Positions 33,155-46,000 of a DNA stretch of 64,000 nt are shown here, piece after piece. The first letter of the stretch is position 1. Each line of letters starts with the position of its first letter. The DNA is from Marinobacter alexandrii (lineage in GTDB: Bacteria; Pseudomonadota; Gammaproteobacteria; Pseudomonadales; Oleiphilaceae), in the NCBI RefSeq assembly GCF_005871205.1, contig NZ_SWKM01000012.1:1-64000 (forward strand), given 5' to 3'. A program made the position numbers and the translations under genes. The notes under the pieces are model-generated. The model was not told the origin of the DNA and made no database searches. It saw only the letters and a program-made list of their open reading frames with translations.

Positions 33155-33169
33155 GATGAACCTCGTCGT

Positions 33170-33640
33170 TTAAAGTTCTGCCGCCAGTTTTTCCAACATC
33201 TCGTTGTGCTTGGAGGCATCGACAGAGGTTTCCAGGATCTTCTCAGCTCCGGCAACGGCGATGGCGGCAATTTCTGCACGCAGCGCGTCACGGGCCTGAT
33301 TACGTTCCTGTTCAATTTCGGCCTTGGCCTGCTCAATCAGCTTTTCGCCTTCCTTGCGGGCGTCATCTTTCGATGCTTCCACAATGGCGGCTGCGCGCTT
33401 GTTGGCCTGTTCAATAAGACCAGCGGCTTGCTGCTTGGCTTCGCGCAGTTCCTGAGCTGACTTTTCCTGAGCCAGTTCCAGATCGCGCGCCGCGCGGTCT
33501 GAGGCAGCCAGTCCGTCAGCGATCTTCTTTTGACGTTCCTGCAGTGCGGCCATAATCGGCGGCCACACATATTTCATGCAGAACACGACAAAGATAAAGA
33601 ACGCGATGGCTTGACCAATCATCGTCAAATTAATGTTCAC
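33170..33640 (-). CDS. atpF: ATP synthase Fo b subunit
   Basis: The 156-aa peripheral stator has one N-terminal membrane helix ([24 protein letters not shown]) and a long alanine- and glutamate-rich coiled coil. It starts with GTG (VNINLT, read as Met). A single b gene is present, as in other gammaproteobacteria. Confidence 0.98.
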   Translation of the reverse strand: MNINLTMIGQAIAFFIFVVFCMKYVWPPIMAALQERQKKIADGLAASDRAARDLELAQEKSAQELREAKQQAAGLIEQANKRAAAIVEASKDDARKEGEKLIEQAKAEIEQERNQARDALRAEIAAIAVAGAEKILETSVDASKHNEMLEKLAAEL

Positions 33641-33707
33641 GTCTTCACCTCTCGCCTGTTTTGTTAAGAATCATCTGACCGGGGTGAACCCCCGGTTGGC
33701 GACTCGA

Positions 33708-33980
<273 letters not shown>

Positions 33981-34040
33981 TCAGTTTAGGTTTTCAGGTT
34001 AACGTTAAGGGTTTAAAAACTACGACTAAATGAAGTCCGA

Positions 34041-35334
<1,294 letters not shown>

Positions 35335-35410
35335 TTTTTTCCCGAGAGTACGGTGCTTTTTGTCGATGTTGCATGAAAAGTGAGCAAATACACCGATACG
35401 AGCGCCGCAG

Positions 35411-35439
35411 ATTATAGGTGTTCAATGTGCACGAATCAA
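35411..35439 (-). promoter_or_regulatory. Promoter of the ATP synthase operon
   Basis: On the minus strand TTGATT (35434-35439) and a perfect TATAAT (35411-35416) are separated by 17 bp, about 75 bp upstream of atpI. The rest of the parB-atpI gap (35335-35604) shows nothing else clear. Confidence 0.7.
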
Positions 35440-35604
35440 CAAAACTGGATTCCGCAAGCCCCGGTCACAAAAGGCATAACCACAGTGGCTCTCGACATCT
35501 GCATACAAATAGACGGCAGCCTATCTTTTAACCACTACATGTTGTGTGATTCACCGGGTATGAACTTTCGCAGTTCTACGAAAGACCAAGAAAAACGGGC
35601 CAAA

Positions 35605-36492
35605 TTACTTGATATGGCCGAGAATTCCGTCGAGCTCGTCCAGTGAACTGTATTCGATCACCAGCTTGCCCTTGCCACGTTGACCATGGGCAATGGAGAC
35701 CCTAGCTCCAAGGCGCTCGGCCAAGTCATCCTGCAAGGCGCGGATGTTGGGATCGACCGCGGTCTCGCGGCCAGATTTCTGGTCTGGCTTTTCCTGCTGG
35801 ACCCGGCGCACTAACGCCTCGGTCTGGCGCACGGACAGGGATTTGGCGACCACCTGCTTGGCAACCTGCATCTGCTGCTCCGGGGGCAGGGTCAACATGG
35901 CACGGCCATGGCCCATTTCCAGATCGCCGTGTTCCAGCATCAGACGAACGTCTTCGGTCAGACCGATTAGGCGCAACAGGTTGGTGATGGTGGTGCGGGA
36001 CTTACCCACAGCCTCGGCGACCTGAGCCTGGGTCAGGCCGAACTCGTCCTGCAGGCGCTGCAGGGCAAAGGCTTCTTCGATCGGGTTGAGATTTTCACGC
36101 TGGATGTTTTCGATGAGCGCCATGGCAATGGCGGCGTCGTCGGGCACATCCCGAATGATGGCGGGAATGCTGTCGAGCTCCGCCATCTGGGTGGCGCGCC
36201 AGCGGCGCTCGCCGGCAATCAGCTCGTAACGGCCTTCGGCAATGGGACGCACCACCACCGGCTGCATCACCCCTTGCTGACGAATGGAATCTGCCAGTTC
36301 CTGCAGCGCCGCCGGATCCATGTCCCGGCGTGGCTGGAAGCGGCCACGCTGGATGAGGTCAATGGGGACCTCGCGCAGCTCCCCATCGTGGTCCTTCAGT
36401 TCCTGGTCGAGATTGACCTTGGAGCCTGCTAGCAGGGCACCCAGTCCGCGCTCGCCCAATCCTCGTTTCTTCGCCGCCATGGTGTCAGTCAT
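35605..36492 (-). CDS. parB: Chromosome partitioning protein ParB
   Basis: The 295-aa protein binds parS sites near the origin and spreads as a CTP-dependent clamp. The N-terminal ParB/Srx domain includes the segment IDLIQRGRFQPRRDMD and the CTP-binding motif GERRWRATQMA. A helix-turn-helix follows (LTQAQVAEAVGKSRTTITNLLRL), and the C-terminal dimer domain ends SLDELDGILGHIK. Start may be 36492 or the ATG at 36480. It is 48 bp downstream of parA. No parS site was found in the window by eye. Confidence 0.97.
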   Translation of the reverse strand: MTDTMAAKKRGLGERGLGALLAGSKVNLDQELKDHDGELREVPIDLIQRGRFQPRRDMDPAALQELADSIRQQGVMQPVVVRPIAEGRYELIAGERRWRATQMAELDSIPAIIRDVPDDAAIAMALIENIQRENLNPIEEAFALQRLQDEFGLTQAQVAEAVGKSRTTITNLLRLIGLTEDVRLMLEHGDLEMGHGRAMLTLPPEQQMQVAKQVVAKSLSVRQTEALVRRVQQEKPDQKSGRETAVDPNIRALQDDLAERLGARVSIAHGQRGKGKLVIEYSSLDELDGILGHIK

Positions 36493-36540
36493 TCTTCCCG
36501 TTGAAATTCGTTGTGCGTTATGGAGTGACAGGGCGGTATG

Positions 36541-37335
36541 TTACACCGCCACCGGCGCGGATGTCTTTGTTGAGCCGTGGCGCCTGACCATTTCACCGGC
36601 CAGGGCCAGGTAGGCCACGGCACCCTTGGAAGCGCGGTCGTATTTCAGCGCCGGCATGCCGTAACTGGGCGCCTCGGCTAGGCGAACGTTGCGGGGAACC
36701 ACCGCCCGGTAAACCTTATCGCCAAAATACTCGCTGAGCTGACCGGATACGTCCAGGGTCAGGCTGTTGCGCGGGTCGTACATGGTGCGCAGTATGCCTT
36801 CCAACTGCAGATTCGGATTGACCGTTTCCTGGATCTGTTCAACCGTGTTCATCAACGCCGCCAGACCTTCCAGCGCGTAATATTCACACTGCATGGGAAT
36901 CAGTACGGAATCGGCCGACGACAGCGCGTTGACGGTCAGCAGGCTGAGCGACGGCGGGCAGTCGATCAGGATGTAATCGTAGTTGTCCCGAACCGTGTTC
37001 AGGGCAAGGCGCAACCGATGCTCGCGGCCGATCTCATTCATCAGTTCGACCTCCGCCGCGGTGAGGTCGCCGTTGGCGGGCAGGATATCAAAGCCGGACG
37101 CTTCCGCCAGGAAGATGACTTCGGCTGCAGTGGCGCGCTTGGTCAGCAGGTCATAGCCCGATAGCTCCAATGCGTTTTTATCCACACCACTGCCCATGGT
37201 GGCATTACCCTGGGGATCCATGTCCACCAGCAGAACCCGGCGCTTGGTGGCGGCCAGTGAAGCAGCAAGGTTGACGCAGGTGGTGGTTTTCCCCACACCG
37301 CCTTTTTGATTGGTCACTGCAATCACGCGCGCCAT
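36541..37335 (-). CDS. parA: Chromosome partitioning ATPase ParA (Soj)
   Basis: The 264-aa deviant-Walker ATPase has KGGVGKTT near residue 11, the A' segment LLVDMDPQGNATMG and Walker B YILIDCPPSLS. It works with ParB in origin segregation. It lies between rsmG and parB, the usual origin-proximal order. A perfect DnaA 9-mer lies inside it at 37178-37186. Confidence 0.98.
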   Translation of the reverse strand: MARVIAVTNQKGGVGKTTTCVNLAASLAATKRRVLLVDMDPQGNATMGSGVDKNALELSGYDLLTKRATAAEVIFLAEASGFDILPANGDLTAAEVELMNEIGREHRLRLALNTVRDNYDYILIDCPPSLSLLTVNALSSADSVLIPMQCEYYALEGLAALMNTVEQIQETVNPNLQLEGILRTMYDPRNSLTLDVSGQLSEYFGDKVYRAVVPRNVRLAEAPSYGMPALKYDRASKGAVAYLALAGEMVRRHGSTKTSAPVAV

Positions 37336-37356
37336 GTCTCGCCTCCTGTTCGCGGG

Positions 37357-38001
37357 TTACTGGGAATGATCTGCCCGGGTGACCACCAGCAGGTGACGGT
37401 CGCCATCGGCTCCGGGGACTTCCAGGGAATGGCTGGATTTTACCTGCCAACCGGCCGGAAGCGCAGCCACTTCATCATCCGGAAACTGACCTTTCATGGC
37501 AAGGAACTCGCCGCCATTTGCCAGCAAATCGCCGCACCAGGTGACCAGGTTCTCGAGTGCCGTGAAAGCCCGACTACTGATCTGGGTGAACGGCTGCTCT
37601 GGCGTGCAGGCTTCGGCCCGGCCGTGGATAACGTCAACGTTGCCAAGCCCGAGTTCCAGCACGCACTGATTCAGGAAGCGGGTTTTCTTGCCATTGCTGT
37701 CGAGCAAGGTAAACCGGCGCTCCGGCAGGGCAATGGCCAGGGGGATACCAGGCAGCCCGCCGCCGGCACCCACATCCAGCAGATGCTCGGTATGAACCCG
37801 GGACAAAATGCTGAGGCTGTCCAGCAATTGCCGGGACACCATCTCGCGCTCATCGCGCACTGCGGTCAGGTTGTAGGCCCGGTTCCATTTGTTGAGCAGA
37901 TTCAGGAAGGCCAGCAACTGCTGTTGCTGGGCCTCGCTCAGGGACACATCCATCGCCACCAGCCCGTCCCGGAGCTGGCGCTGCCAGAGTGAATTAGTCA
38001 T
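37357..38001 (-). CDS. rsmG: 16S rRNA (guanine-527-N7) methyltransferase RsmG (GidB)
   Basis: The 214-aa SAM-dependent enzyme methylates G527 of 16S rRNA. Visible motifs are the helical N-terminus (LLAFLNLLNKWNRAYNLTAVRD), the SAM loop LLDVGAGGGLPGIPLAI, LLDSNGKKTRFL, and SRAFTALENLV. It starts 9 bp after mnmG and is probably cotranscribed with it. Confidence 0.97.
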   Translation of the reverse strand: MTNSLWQRQLRDGLVAMDVSLSEAQQQQLLAFLNLLNKWNRAYNLTAVRDEREMVSRQLLDSLSILSRVHTEHLLDVGAGGGLPGIPLAIALPERRFTLLDSNGKKTRFLNQCVLELGLGNVDVIHGRAEACTPEQPFTQISSRAFTALENLVTWCGDLLANGGEFLAMKGQFPDDEVAALPAGWQVKSSHSLEVPGADGDRHLLVVTRADHSQ

Positions 38002-38010
38002 GGGATCAGA

Positions 38011-39897
38011 TCAGGCACTCTGCTTGCGCAGCAGGTCGCGCTTTTTCAGGTGCACCAAAATCTGGCTGATCGCCGCCGGGGTTACACCCTGGACCCGGGA
38101 CGCCTGGGCCACGGTTTCCGGGCGCACTTCCTTGAGCTTCTGCTTGATTTCATTGGACAGACCACCAATGACGTCGTAATCCAGATCCACCGGCAATTCG
38201 GTGTTCTCATTACGGCGCAGACGTTCAATCTCATCCGCCTGACGGGAGATGTAGCCCTCGTACTTGATCTCGATCTCCACCTGATCGGCGACGTTCGGAT
38301 CTTCCGCGCTGTCGGCACCGATTTCGGCAATGTGGCCGTAGGCGATCTCCGGCCGACGCAGCAGCTCGGCCAGGGACTGGTCCCGGGTCATCGGCTGCTT
38401 GAGGAAACCGTTGGCCCGCTCCCCGGCGTCGGTATTCGGGTGAATCCGGGTGGTTTCCAGCCGACGGCGCTCCTGAGTGATGCCCTCGCGCTTGTCGTTG
38501 AACACCTGCCAGCGATGATCATCCACCAGGCCCAGCTTGCGGCCGGTTTCGGTCAGGCGCAGATCGGCATTATCCTCGCGCAGGATCAAGCGGTATTCAG
38601 CACGGCTGGTGAACATGCGGTAGGGCTCACTGGTACCCATCGTGATCAGGTCGTCCACCAGCACACCCAGGTAGGCTTCGTCCCGGCGCGGATACCAGGA
38701 GTCTTTGTCCTGGGCCCGCAACGCGGCGTTGATGCCCGCCAGCAGTCCCTGTGCGCCCGCTTCCTCGTATCCGGTAGTGCCGTTGATCTGGCCAGCAAAG
38801 TACAGGCCCTGGATAAACTTGGTTTCCAGGGTGTGGCGCAGATCCTGGGGATTCAGGTAATCGTACTCGATGGCGTAACCCGGACGGGTAATGTGGGCAT
38901 TCTCGAAGCCCGGAATCGACCGTACCGCCTGCAACTGGATGTCGAACGGCAGACTGGTGGAGATCCCGTTGGGGTAGAGCTCGTTGGTGGTCAGGCCCTC
39001 GGGCTCAACAAAAATCTGGTGCGAATCCTTATCGGCAAAGCGGTTGACCTTGTCCTCAATGGACGGGCAATAGCGCGGTCCAACACCCTCAATGCTACCA
39101 GCGAACATCGGCGAACGATCAAAACCGCTGCGGATGATGTCGTGGGTATGCTCGGTGGTGCGAGTGACATAACAGCAGATCTGCTCGGGGTGCTGGTCGC
39201 GGCTGCCGGTAAATGACATCACCGGAGCCGGGTTATCGCCCCATTGTTGTTCCATCACCGAGAAGTCCACGCTGCGGGCATCAATTCGCGGCGGCGTACC
39301 GGTCTTCAGTCGACCGACGTTGAACGGCAATTCCCGCAAACGCTGGGCCAGCGCGTTGGCCGGGGCATCACCGGCGCGACCGCCGGAATGGTGCTGCATG
39401 CCGATGTGGATAACTCCGCCCAGGAAAGTGCCGGTAGTCAGTACCACGGTCTTGGCATTGAAGCGGATCCCGGTCTGGGTAACCACCCCGGTGACCTGGT
39501 CGTTTTCCACAATCAGATCATCAGCCGCCTGCTGGAACAGGGTCAGATTGGGCTGGCTTTCCAGCACTTCCCGGATCGCCGCCTTGTACAACACCCGGTC
39601 AGCCTGAGCGCGAGTGGCGCGCACGGCCGGTCCCTTCCGGCTGTTCAGAACCCGGAACTGGATACCGGCCCGGTCGGTCGCCGTGGCCATGACACCGCCA
39701 AGGGCGTCGATTTCCTTCACCAGGTGGCTCTTGCCGATGCCACCGATGGCGGGGTTGCAGGACATCTGGCCCAGGGTCTCGATGTTATGGGTCAGCAGCA
39801 GGGTCTGCGAGCCCATGCGCGCCGCGGCCAGCGCGGCTTCAGTACCGGCATGGCCACCACCAATGACAATGACATCGAAACGGGTTGGAAAATCCAC
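38011..39897 (-). CDS. mnmG: tRNA uridine-5-carboxymethylaminomethyl modification enzyme MnmG (GidA)
   Basis: The 628-aa FAD protein works with MnmE to form the cmnm5/mnm5 group at U34 of certain tRNAs. It has [17 protein letters not shown] at the N-terminus, the signature [47 protein letters not shown], and the MnmE-interacting C-terminus ([20 protein letters not shown]). The start is GTG with GAGGTGAAC ahead. Its MnmE partner is encoded 23 kb away at the right edge. Confidence 0.98.
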   Translation of the reverse strand: MDFPTRFDVIVIGGGHAGTEAALAAARMGSQTLLLTHNIETLGQMSCNPAIGGIGKSHLVKEIDALGGVMATATDRAGIQFRVLNSRKGPAVRATRAQADRVLYKAAIREVLESQPNLTLFQQAADDLIVENDQVTGVVTQTGIRFNAKTVVLTTGTFLGGVIHIGMQHHSGGRAGDAPANALAQRLRELPFNVGRLKTGTPPRIDARSVDFSVMEQQWGDNPAPVMSFTGSRDQHPEQICCYVTRTTEHTHDIIRSGFDRSPMFAGSIEGVGPRYCPSIEDKVNRFADKDSHQIFVEPEGLTTNELYPNGISTSLPFDIQLQAVRSIPGFENAHITRPGYAIEYDYLNPQDLRHTLETKFIQGLYFAGQINGTTGYEEAGAQGLLAGINAALRAQDKDSWYPRRDEAYLGVLVDDLITMGTSEPYRMFTSRAEYRLILREDNADLRLTETGRKLGLVDDHRWQVFNDKREGITQERRRLETTRIHPNTDAGERANGFLKQPMTRDQSLAELLRRPEIAYGHIAEIGADSAEDPNVADQVEIEIKYEGYISRQADEIERLRRNENTELPVDLDYDVIGGLSNEIKQKLKEVRPETVAQASRVQGVTPAAISQILVHLKKRDLLRKQSA

Positions 39898-40251
39898 AGT
39901 TCACCTCGGAAATCGGGGGATAAAAACAGGGCGGCGAGTATAACGCCTCGGCCACCGAATTGCAGTTGGAATGTGCAAATTTTAACCAGAGTCAGGCGGT
40001 GTTGAAAGCCAACAACACCCCAGGCACCGGAAAATCCCGCCCTTTTCCTGTGGATGACGTTAGTGGATAACCGAAATACATCGGCTTTTCAAATGCTTGT
40101 ACAGCTCTTCTCAGAAAAGTTTTTAAGACAGTTATCCACACATTCAAGCATGGGTTAACCGCCCGAAAAAAACACTTAACTAACTGTTTTAATTTATATT
40201 AAAAAAATTCATCCAGAGGTTTTCCGACGTTTATTCAATTAATTATCCACA
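39898..40251. other. oriC: Candidate replication origin (oriC-like) upstream of mnmG
   Basis: The gap upstream of mnmG holds two perfect DnaA boxes TTATCCACA (40132-40140 and 40243-40251). One-mismatch boxes lie on the other strand at 40062-40070 (AGTGGATAA) and 40049-40057 (TGTGGATGA). An AT-rich tract at about 40172-40210 could unwind. E. coli oriC sits at this same place, beside gidA/mnmG, and parAB are close. No GATC site is present, unlike E. coli. The alternative is that the true origin is next to dnaA, as in pseudomonads, outside the window. Confidence 0.5.
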
Positions 40252-41537
40252 GATTTCACCGGCTCCAGCCGGCGCAGACGCCAGACCACCAGCCAGACCG
40301 CGGCATTAAGCAACGACAACAGCAGGAAAAATCCCGGAATGGATACTTCCAGTACCCCCAGCACCAGAATACCCACCACGGCACTGACCACCATGAACAG
40401 GGCATTGATAACATTGAGGGCGGCAATGATCCGGGCGCGCTTGTGATCCGGCGTCTCGTGCTGGATGAACGCGTACAACGGGACGATGAACAAGCCGCCG
40501 CAGACACCGATGCCCACCAGATCCAACAGCACTCGCAGGTACACGGGATCGGTCAGCAGGGTCAGCCAGGTCGATTGCATCGGCGACTCGGGCACTGCAA
40601 AGAACAGATCAACGCCCAACAGGGTCAGGCCAAGGGCGCCCCAGGGCACCGGTACCAGGGAAATGCGATGACGGGTCAGCCGTTCACAGAGCATGGCACC
40701 CACTGAAATCCCGACGATGAACGTCGACAGCAACAGGGTGACCACAGTCTCATCCCCAAGCAGACTGGAACGGGCAAAGTTCGGGAACTGGGTCAGGTAG
40801 GCGGCGCCGAGAAACCAGAACCAGGAAATGGCCAGCACCGCCAGCAGCACCCGGCGCCTCTCGGCGGCAATGACCATCAACTGCCAGGTTTCCTGTACCG
40901 GTCGCAAACGGACCGCAGCCGCCACACTCCGATCGCCGGTTGGCGGTACCTGGCGAGCGGCAACATAACCCAATATCGCCATCACCAGCACCCCCACAGC
41001 AGTCATTTTCGCGGCCAGGTCGTACCCCATCAGCAGCCCGGCGACGATGGTGCCCAGCAGGATGGCGACGAAGGTGCCCATACTGACCAGGCCATTGCCA
41101 CCAACCAGTTCGTCATCGGCCAGCACCTGGGGCAGGATCGCGTATTTCACCGGCCCGAAGAAGGTGGACTGGGTACCCATCAGGAACAGCAACACCAGCA
41201 GCAGCTCATACCAGCCAAACCACAGACCAACCGAGGCCAGCGCCATGATGACAATTTCCGCCAGTTTGACGGTGCGTATGATCCGGGCCTTTTCGTAGTT
41301 GTCCGCCAGCTGGCCGGCAATGCCGGAGAACAGGAAGAACGGCAAGATGAACAGAAACGCCGCCAGATTGACCACCACATTGACCGACAACCCCATCAGG
41401 CCACCGGCGCTGAAGGTGATCAGCAGCAACAGGGCGTTCTTGTACAGATTATCGTTAAAGGCGCCGGAGAACTGGGTCAGGTAGAACGGCAAAAACCGCC
41501 GCTGTCCCAGCAATCGAAACTGGCTGTGTGGCTCCAT
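40239..41537 (-). CDS. MFS transporter, LplT-like (lysophospholipid transporter family)
   Basis: The 432-aa major-facilitator protein has about 12 helices. Its N-terminus, LLGQRRFLPFYLTQFSGAFNDNLYKN, is typical of the LplT family and of the transporter half of LplT-Aas fusions. GTQSTFFGPVKYAILPQ is a second family signature. It may flip lysophospholipids across the inner membrane for re-acylation, but no Aas acyltransferase domain or gene is adjacent, so substrate remains open. Its last codons include a perfect DnaA box. Confidence 0.85.
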   Translation of the reverse strand: MEPHSQFRLLGQRRFLPFYLTQFSGAFNDNLYKNALLLLITFSAGGLMGLSVNVVVNLAAFLFILPFFLFSGIAGQLADNYEKARIIRTVKLAEIVIMALASVGLWFGWYELLLVLLFLMGTQSTFFGPVKYAILPQVLADDELVGGNGLVSMGTFVAILLGTIVAGLLMGYDLAAKMTAVGVLVMAILGYVAARQVPPTGDRSVAAAVRLRPVQETWQLMVIAAERRRVLLAVLAISWFWFLGAAYLTQFPNFARSSLLGDETVVTLLLSTFIVGISVGAMLCERLTRHRISLVPVPWGALGLTLLGVDLFFAVPESPMQSTWLTLLTDPVYLRVLLDLVGIGVCGGLFIVPLYAFIQHETPDHKRARIIAALNVINALFMVVSAVVGILVLGVLEVSIPGFFLLLSLLNAAVWLVVWRLRRLEPVKSVDN

Positions 41538-41761
41538 GAATCATCCTGTTTTAGTGCACAACGCGGTCATAAACGCCCAAGACGCACCGAGGTCGTGCAA
41601 ACCCGCCGAGTCAATTTGTATTGAATCCAGTTTTCTGCCAGTCGCCGCAGGCTTGGCGGTACTGGTTAATTCTGGCACGAAATCCGCTAGTTAGATGTCT
41701 TTTAGTGCTTCCAATTCACGGCCAGGACGGCTCTAACACCAGCAAGATTCGAGGTTGCTGA

Positions 41762-43030
41762 ATGAGCAGCGTAGTCCGACTTTCCCGCCGAAGCCATGCC
41801 CGTGCTCAACCCGGGCAGGACATTATCCACAGCCATGATTTCAGATCGGCGTATCAACCGATCCTGAGTCCGACCCACCAGAAACTGGTTGGCTATGAAG
41901 CACTGGTCCGGGTCAGTCAGCACGACCAGCCCGTTGCGCCGATCAGCCTGTTCGAGCAGGCCGCCGCTCTGGGCCAGACCCCGGAACTCGATCGGCACCT
42001 GCTGCATATGCACCTGGCGAATTTCGCCGCCGGTGATAGTCCGGTCTGGCTTTTCCTGAACATCAATCCTGACACTTGCGTGCATCCCGAGGCGTCACTC
42101 GAGCGACTTTCCGACCACTGCCATCGCAACGGTATCCAGCCAGACAGAGTGGTACTGGAGCTGGTGGAGACGGCTTCGGAAGACCCCGAAGCATTAATGG
42201 TATTTATCCACAACGCCAAGACCCTCGGTTTCCAGATCGCCATTGATGACTTCGGGATGGGGGACTCAAACTTCGAGCGCCTGTGGCAAATCAATCCCTT
42301 GATCGTAAAACTGGATCGCAGCCTGCTGGTCAATGCCGAGAAGAACAACCGCGCCCGGCTGTTGTTGGAAAGTCTGGTTCGGATGATACGGGAAAGCGGC
42401 AGCCTGGTGCTGCTGGAAGGTATCGAGACCCAGGAACAGGCCAGAATTGCCCTGGCAGCGGAAGTCGATCTGTTACAGGGCTTTCTGCTCGGCAAGCCTG
42501 AGAGCATTACCCCTGGCGTTGTGGATAAGTCCGAAGCCAGGCTCCATGACGTCCTGCTCGACTCAGACGAATGGTCGTTGCAGGATCTCCAGAATCAAGA
42601 GAGTTACCTGCGCCTGTTGCGGTTCGAGATCATGGACGCCTGCCATGAACTGGCTCGTGGCAATGATTTTCGAGACGCCTGCCAGCGCCTGCTGGAGCAG
42701 GCCGGGGTGAAACGTTGCTTCCTGCTGGACAGCAACGGTGTTCAGCAGGGAAACCTTGCTCGCGCCGGCCACGACCTGAACCGGGGGCGGTTCAACCCCC
42801 TGTACCATTCGGCCGGCGCCCGCTGGGAGCACCGGGAGTATTTCCGCAATGCCCTGGAGCGGCCCCAGAAAATCAGCAGCTCACGGCCTTATGTCGGGCT
42901 GCCCGACGCCAAGCGCACCATTACATTATCCACAAGCCTGTATACCGAGGCGGGTGCCCAGGTATTCTGCGTAGACATCCACCCCGACGAAGTGCTGTCA
43001 GGCCAGATGTCATTCCCATCGACCCTCTAA
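41762..43030 (+). CDS. EAL-domain cyclic-di-GMP phosphodiesterase-like protein
   Basis: The 422-aa protein has an N-terminal EAL domain, residues about 25-260. The expected catalytic set is present: GYEALVR, NINPDT, ELVET, IDDFGMG, KLDRS, EGIET and QGFLLGKP. It probably hydrolyses c-di-GMP to pGpG. The C-terminal third (about 265-422) looks like a small-ligand sensor (FRDACQRLLEQAGVKRCFLLDSNG ... STSLYTEAGAQVFCVDI), possibly PAS- or Cache-like, but I see no membrane helix, so sensing would be cytosolic. An EAL-first, sensor-last order is less common. Four perfect DnaA 9-mers lie within the gene. Confidence 0.88.
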   Translation: MSSVVRLSRRSHARAQPGQDIIHSHDFRSAYQPILSPTHQKLVGYEALVRVSQHDQPVAPISLFEQAAALGQTPELDRHLLHMHLANFAAGDSPVWLFLNINPDTCVHPEASLERLSDHCHRNGIQPDRVVLELVETASEDPEALMVFIHNAKTLGFQIAIDDFGMGDSNFERLWQINPLIVKLDRSLLVNAEKNNRARLLLESLVRMIRESGSLVLLEGIETQEQARIALAAEVDLLQGFLLGKPESITPGVVDKSEARLHDVLLDSDEWSLQDLQNQESYLRLLRFEIMDACHELARGNDFRDACQRLLEQAGVKRCFLLDSNGVQQGNLARAGHDLNRGRFNPLYHSAGARWEHREYFRNALERPQKISSSRPYVGLPDAKRTITLSTSLYTEAGAQVFCVDIHPDEVLSGQMSFPSTL

Positions 43031-43069
43031 GCCCTGGTTCTAACGCAAGCGCTTAACTCTCGGTGAGTG

Positions 43070-46000
43070 TCAGAAATCGTCAGCCCGCTTTTGCGGCGCG
43101 CCCGAGATGACAGCTCCCCCAGCGGGGCCACCGGCCTGACGCTCCAACTCCTTCTCAACCGCATTCGCCGACTTGGCAAAGCCCGCCAGCAGGTTGTACA
43201 GCACCGGGATGATGAATAGGGTCAGCGTGGTCGCAAACACCAGCCCACCCAGGATCACCACACCAATCGCTGCGCGGCTCTCGGCGCCGGCACCGGTCGC
43301 AATCACCAGGGGCACGGCACCAAACACGGTGGAAATGGTGGTCATCAGCACCGGCCGGAAACGCAGGCTCGCCCCTTCCAGAATAGCGTCTTTGACCGCG
43401 TAGCCCCGATCCCGTAGCTGATTGGCAAACTCGACAATCAGAATGCCATTCTTGGCCATGAGTCCCAGCAACATGATGATGCCAATCTGGCTGTAGATGT
43501 TCAGGCTGATGCCCGACCACCAGAGCGCCAACAGGGCACCGGTTACCGCCAGCGGCACCGACAGCATGATAATCAGAGGGTGGATCCAGCTTTCAAACTG
43601 AGCTGCCAGCACCAGGAACACGATCACAAAGGCCAGCCCGAAGGTCAGGTAGATGGCGGCGGACGACTCCTGAAATTCCCGGGACAGGCCCTGATAACTG
43701 ACCCGCGCCTCCGGAGGCAAGTTATCCACAGCCAGGTTATTCAGATAGGTCAGGGCCGAACCCAGATCGTAACCGTCTGCCAGAGAAGCACTGATCACCA
43801 CCGCAGGTAGCCGGTCGATGCGACGAAGATCCGGGTTGGCGCCGGTTTCTTTAACCGATACCAGGGCCTGCATCGGAATCAGGGTGCCGCCCTCCCGGGG
43901 ACGCAGGTATATCTGACCCAGGTCTGCCGGTGTCGCGCGCTCGGCATCGGCCGCCTGCACAATAACATCGTACTCCCGGCCGCGATCCAGGTAGGTTGTT
44001 ACTTGGCGTGACGCCAGCATGGTTTGCAGGGTCAGGCCTACATCCTCGACGGTAATATCCAGGTCGGCGGCCCGCTCGCGATCAATCGACACCCGCAGTT
44101 CCGGACGGGTCAGTTCGAAATCCGTTTCCAGGTTCAGCAGATTGGGGTTGTCCTTGGCCCGCTCCACCAGCTCGTCACTCCAGGCCTGCACCGATTCATA
44201 ATCCGGGCCGGCGACCACAAACTGCACCGCCTGGTTGAAGCCCCGTTGTCCCAATCCCGGTGGGTTCACCGCCACGATCCGGATACCCGAGATCTGGCTA
44301 AGTTTGCCCCGCAATTCACTGGTGATTTGCTGTTGCTTGGTGCTCCGTTCTTCCCAGGGCACCAGACCCATTATCATGAAGGCGTTATCTTCCTCGTCCC
44401 GGAAGCCGACGATCGACAGCAACCGGTTCGCTACCCCGGATTCCAGGTACGGCAACAGCTCCGCTTCGGCCTGGCGCACATAGTGATCGGTGAATTCCAC
44501 CGTCGATCCCCGGGGTGCACTGGCCGGCATGATGATAATGCCCCGGTCTTCGGTCGGCGCCAGTTCCTGAGGCAATTGCGGGAACACCACGGCCGCCAGG
44601 ATCATCCCGGCCAGCCCCAATCCCAGCAACAGCCCCGGCTGGTTCAGGGAAAACCGCAACAGGCGCTGATAACCGTGGGTCAGGCCATCCAGTACTTTCT
44701 CGCTGGCCGCCCACAGGCGATGACCTTCCGCAGTTTCCGGGCTGTGGCGCAGCCACTTGGAACACAGCATTGGTGCCAGGGTGAGCGCCACCAAACTGGA
44801 CACCACCACCGCAGCCGCCAGGGTGAAACCGAATTCGGCGAACAGCCGGCCAATGTTGCCGCCCATGAACGAGATGGGTACAAACACCGCGACTAACGTG
44901 AGGGTAGTCGCGATCACGGCAAAGGCCACCTGTTTGGCGCCCCGATAGGATGCCAGCAGCGGCGGCTCGCCATTGTCGATACGGCGCTGGATGTTCTCCA
45001 GCATGACGATGGCGTCGTCCACCACCAGGCCGATGGCGAGGATCACGGCCAGCAGGGTCAACACGTTGATCGAGAAGCCCAGGAAACCGAGGCCGATAAA
45101 GGCGCCAATCACCGCCACCGGAATAGTCACCGCCGGAATCAGGGTGGCGCGCCAGGAGCGCAGGAACAGGAAAATCACCAGGATCACCAGGGAGACGGCA
45201 ATGGCCAGGGTGATTACCACCTCCTTGATGGAGGCGCGGATAAAAATCGATTCGTCGTAGCTCTCGGCGATGGTGACTTCCGGGGGCAGGGTTTCGCGGA
45301 TATTCTCAAGTTCGGCCTGAACCGCATCGGACACCGCCACGGTGTTGGCCTTGGACTGACGGATGATGCCCATGCCAATGGCGGTCTGGCCATTAGCCCG
45401 CAAGCGACCGACGTCGGATTCCACGCCCATCTGCACATTGGCAACCTCGCCCAGCCGCAGCAGGTCATTGCCATTGCGCCGGATCACCAGGCGCTGGAAA
45501 TCCTCCACCGTCGATACCCGGCCTTCGGCCCGGACCGTAAAGTTGCGGGTGGAAGAATCCACCGAACCAGCCGGCAGTTCCACGTTGTTGGCCCGCAGCG
45601 CCGCCTCCACTTCCGCTACGGTGATATCCCGGGCCGCCAGCCGTTCCCGGTCGAGCCAGACCCGGATGGCGTAACGGCGTTCACCACCGATGAAGACATC
45701 GGCCACGCCTTCAAGCACCGACAACCGGTCGGCCAGGGTGCGGTCGGCAAAATCGCTGAGTTCGGCGCTGTCCCAAACGTCACTGCGCAGAGTTACCCAC
45801 ATCATCGGCCGGGCGTCGGAATCGGCCTTGCGCACCACCGACGGATCGGCTTCCTCTGGCAGCTGGTTAGCAACCCGGGATACCGCGTCGCGGACGTCGT
45901 TGGCGGCGATATCCACATCCCGGTCTGTGGAAAACTCGATGCTGGTGCGGGACTCGCCCTGTTCGGTCGAGGATTCGATGGAACGGATGCCTTCAATGCC

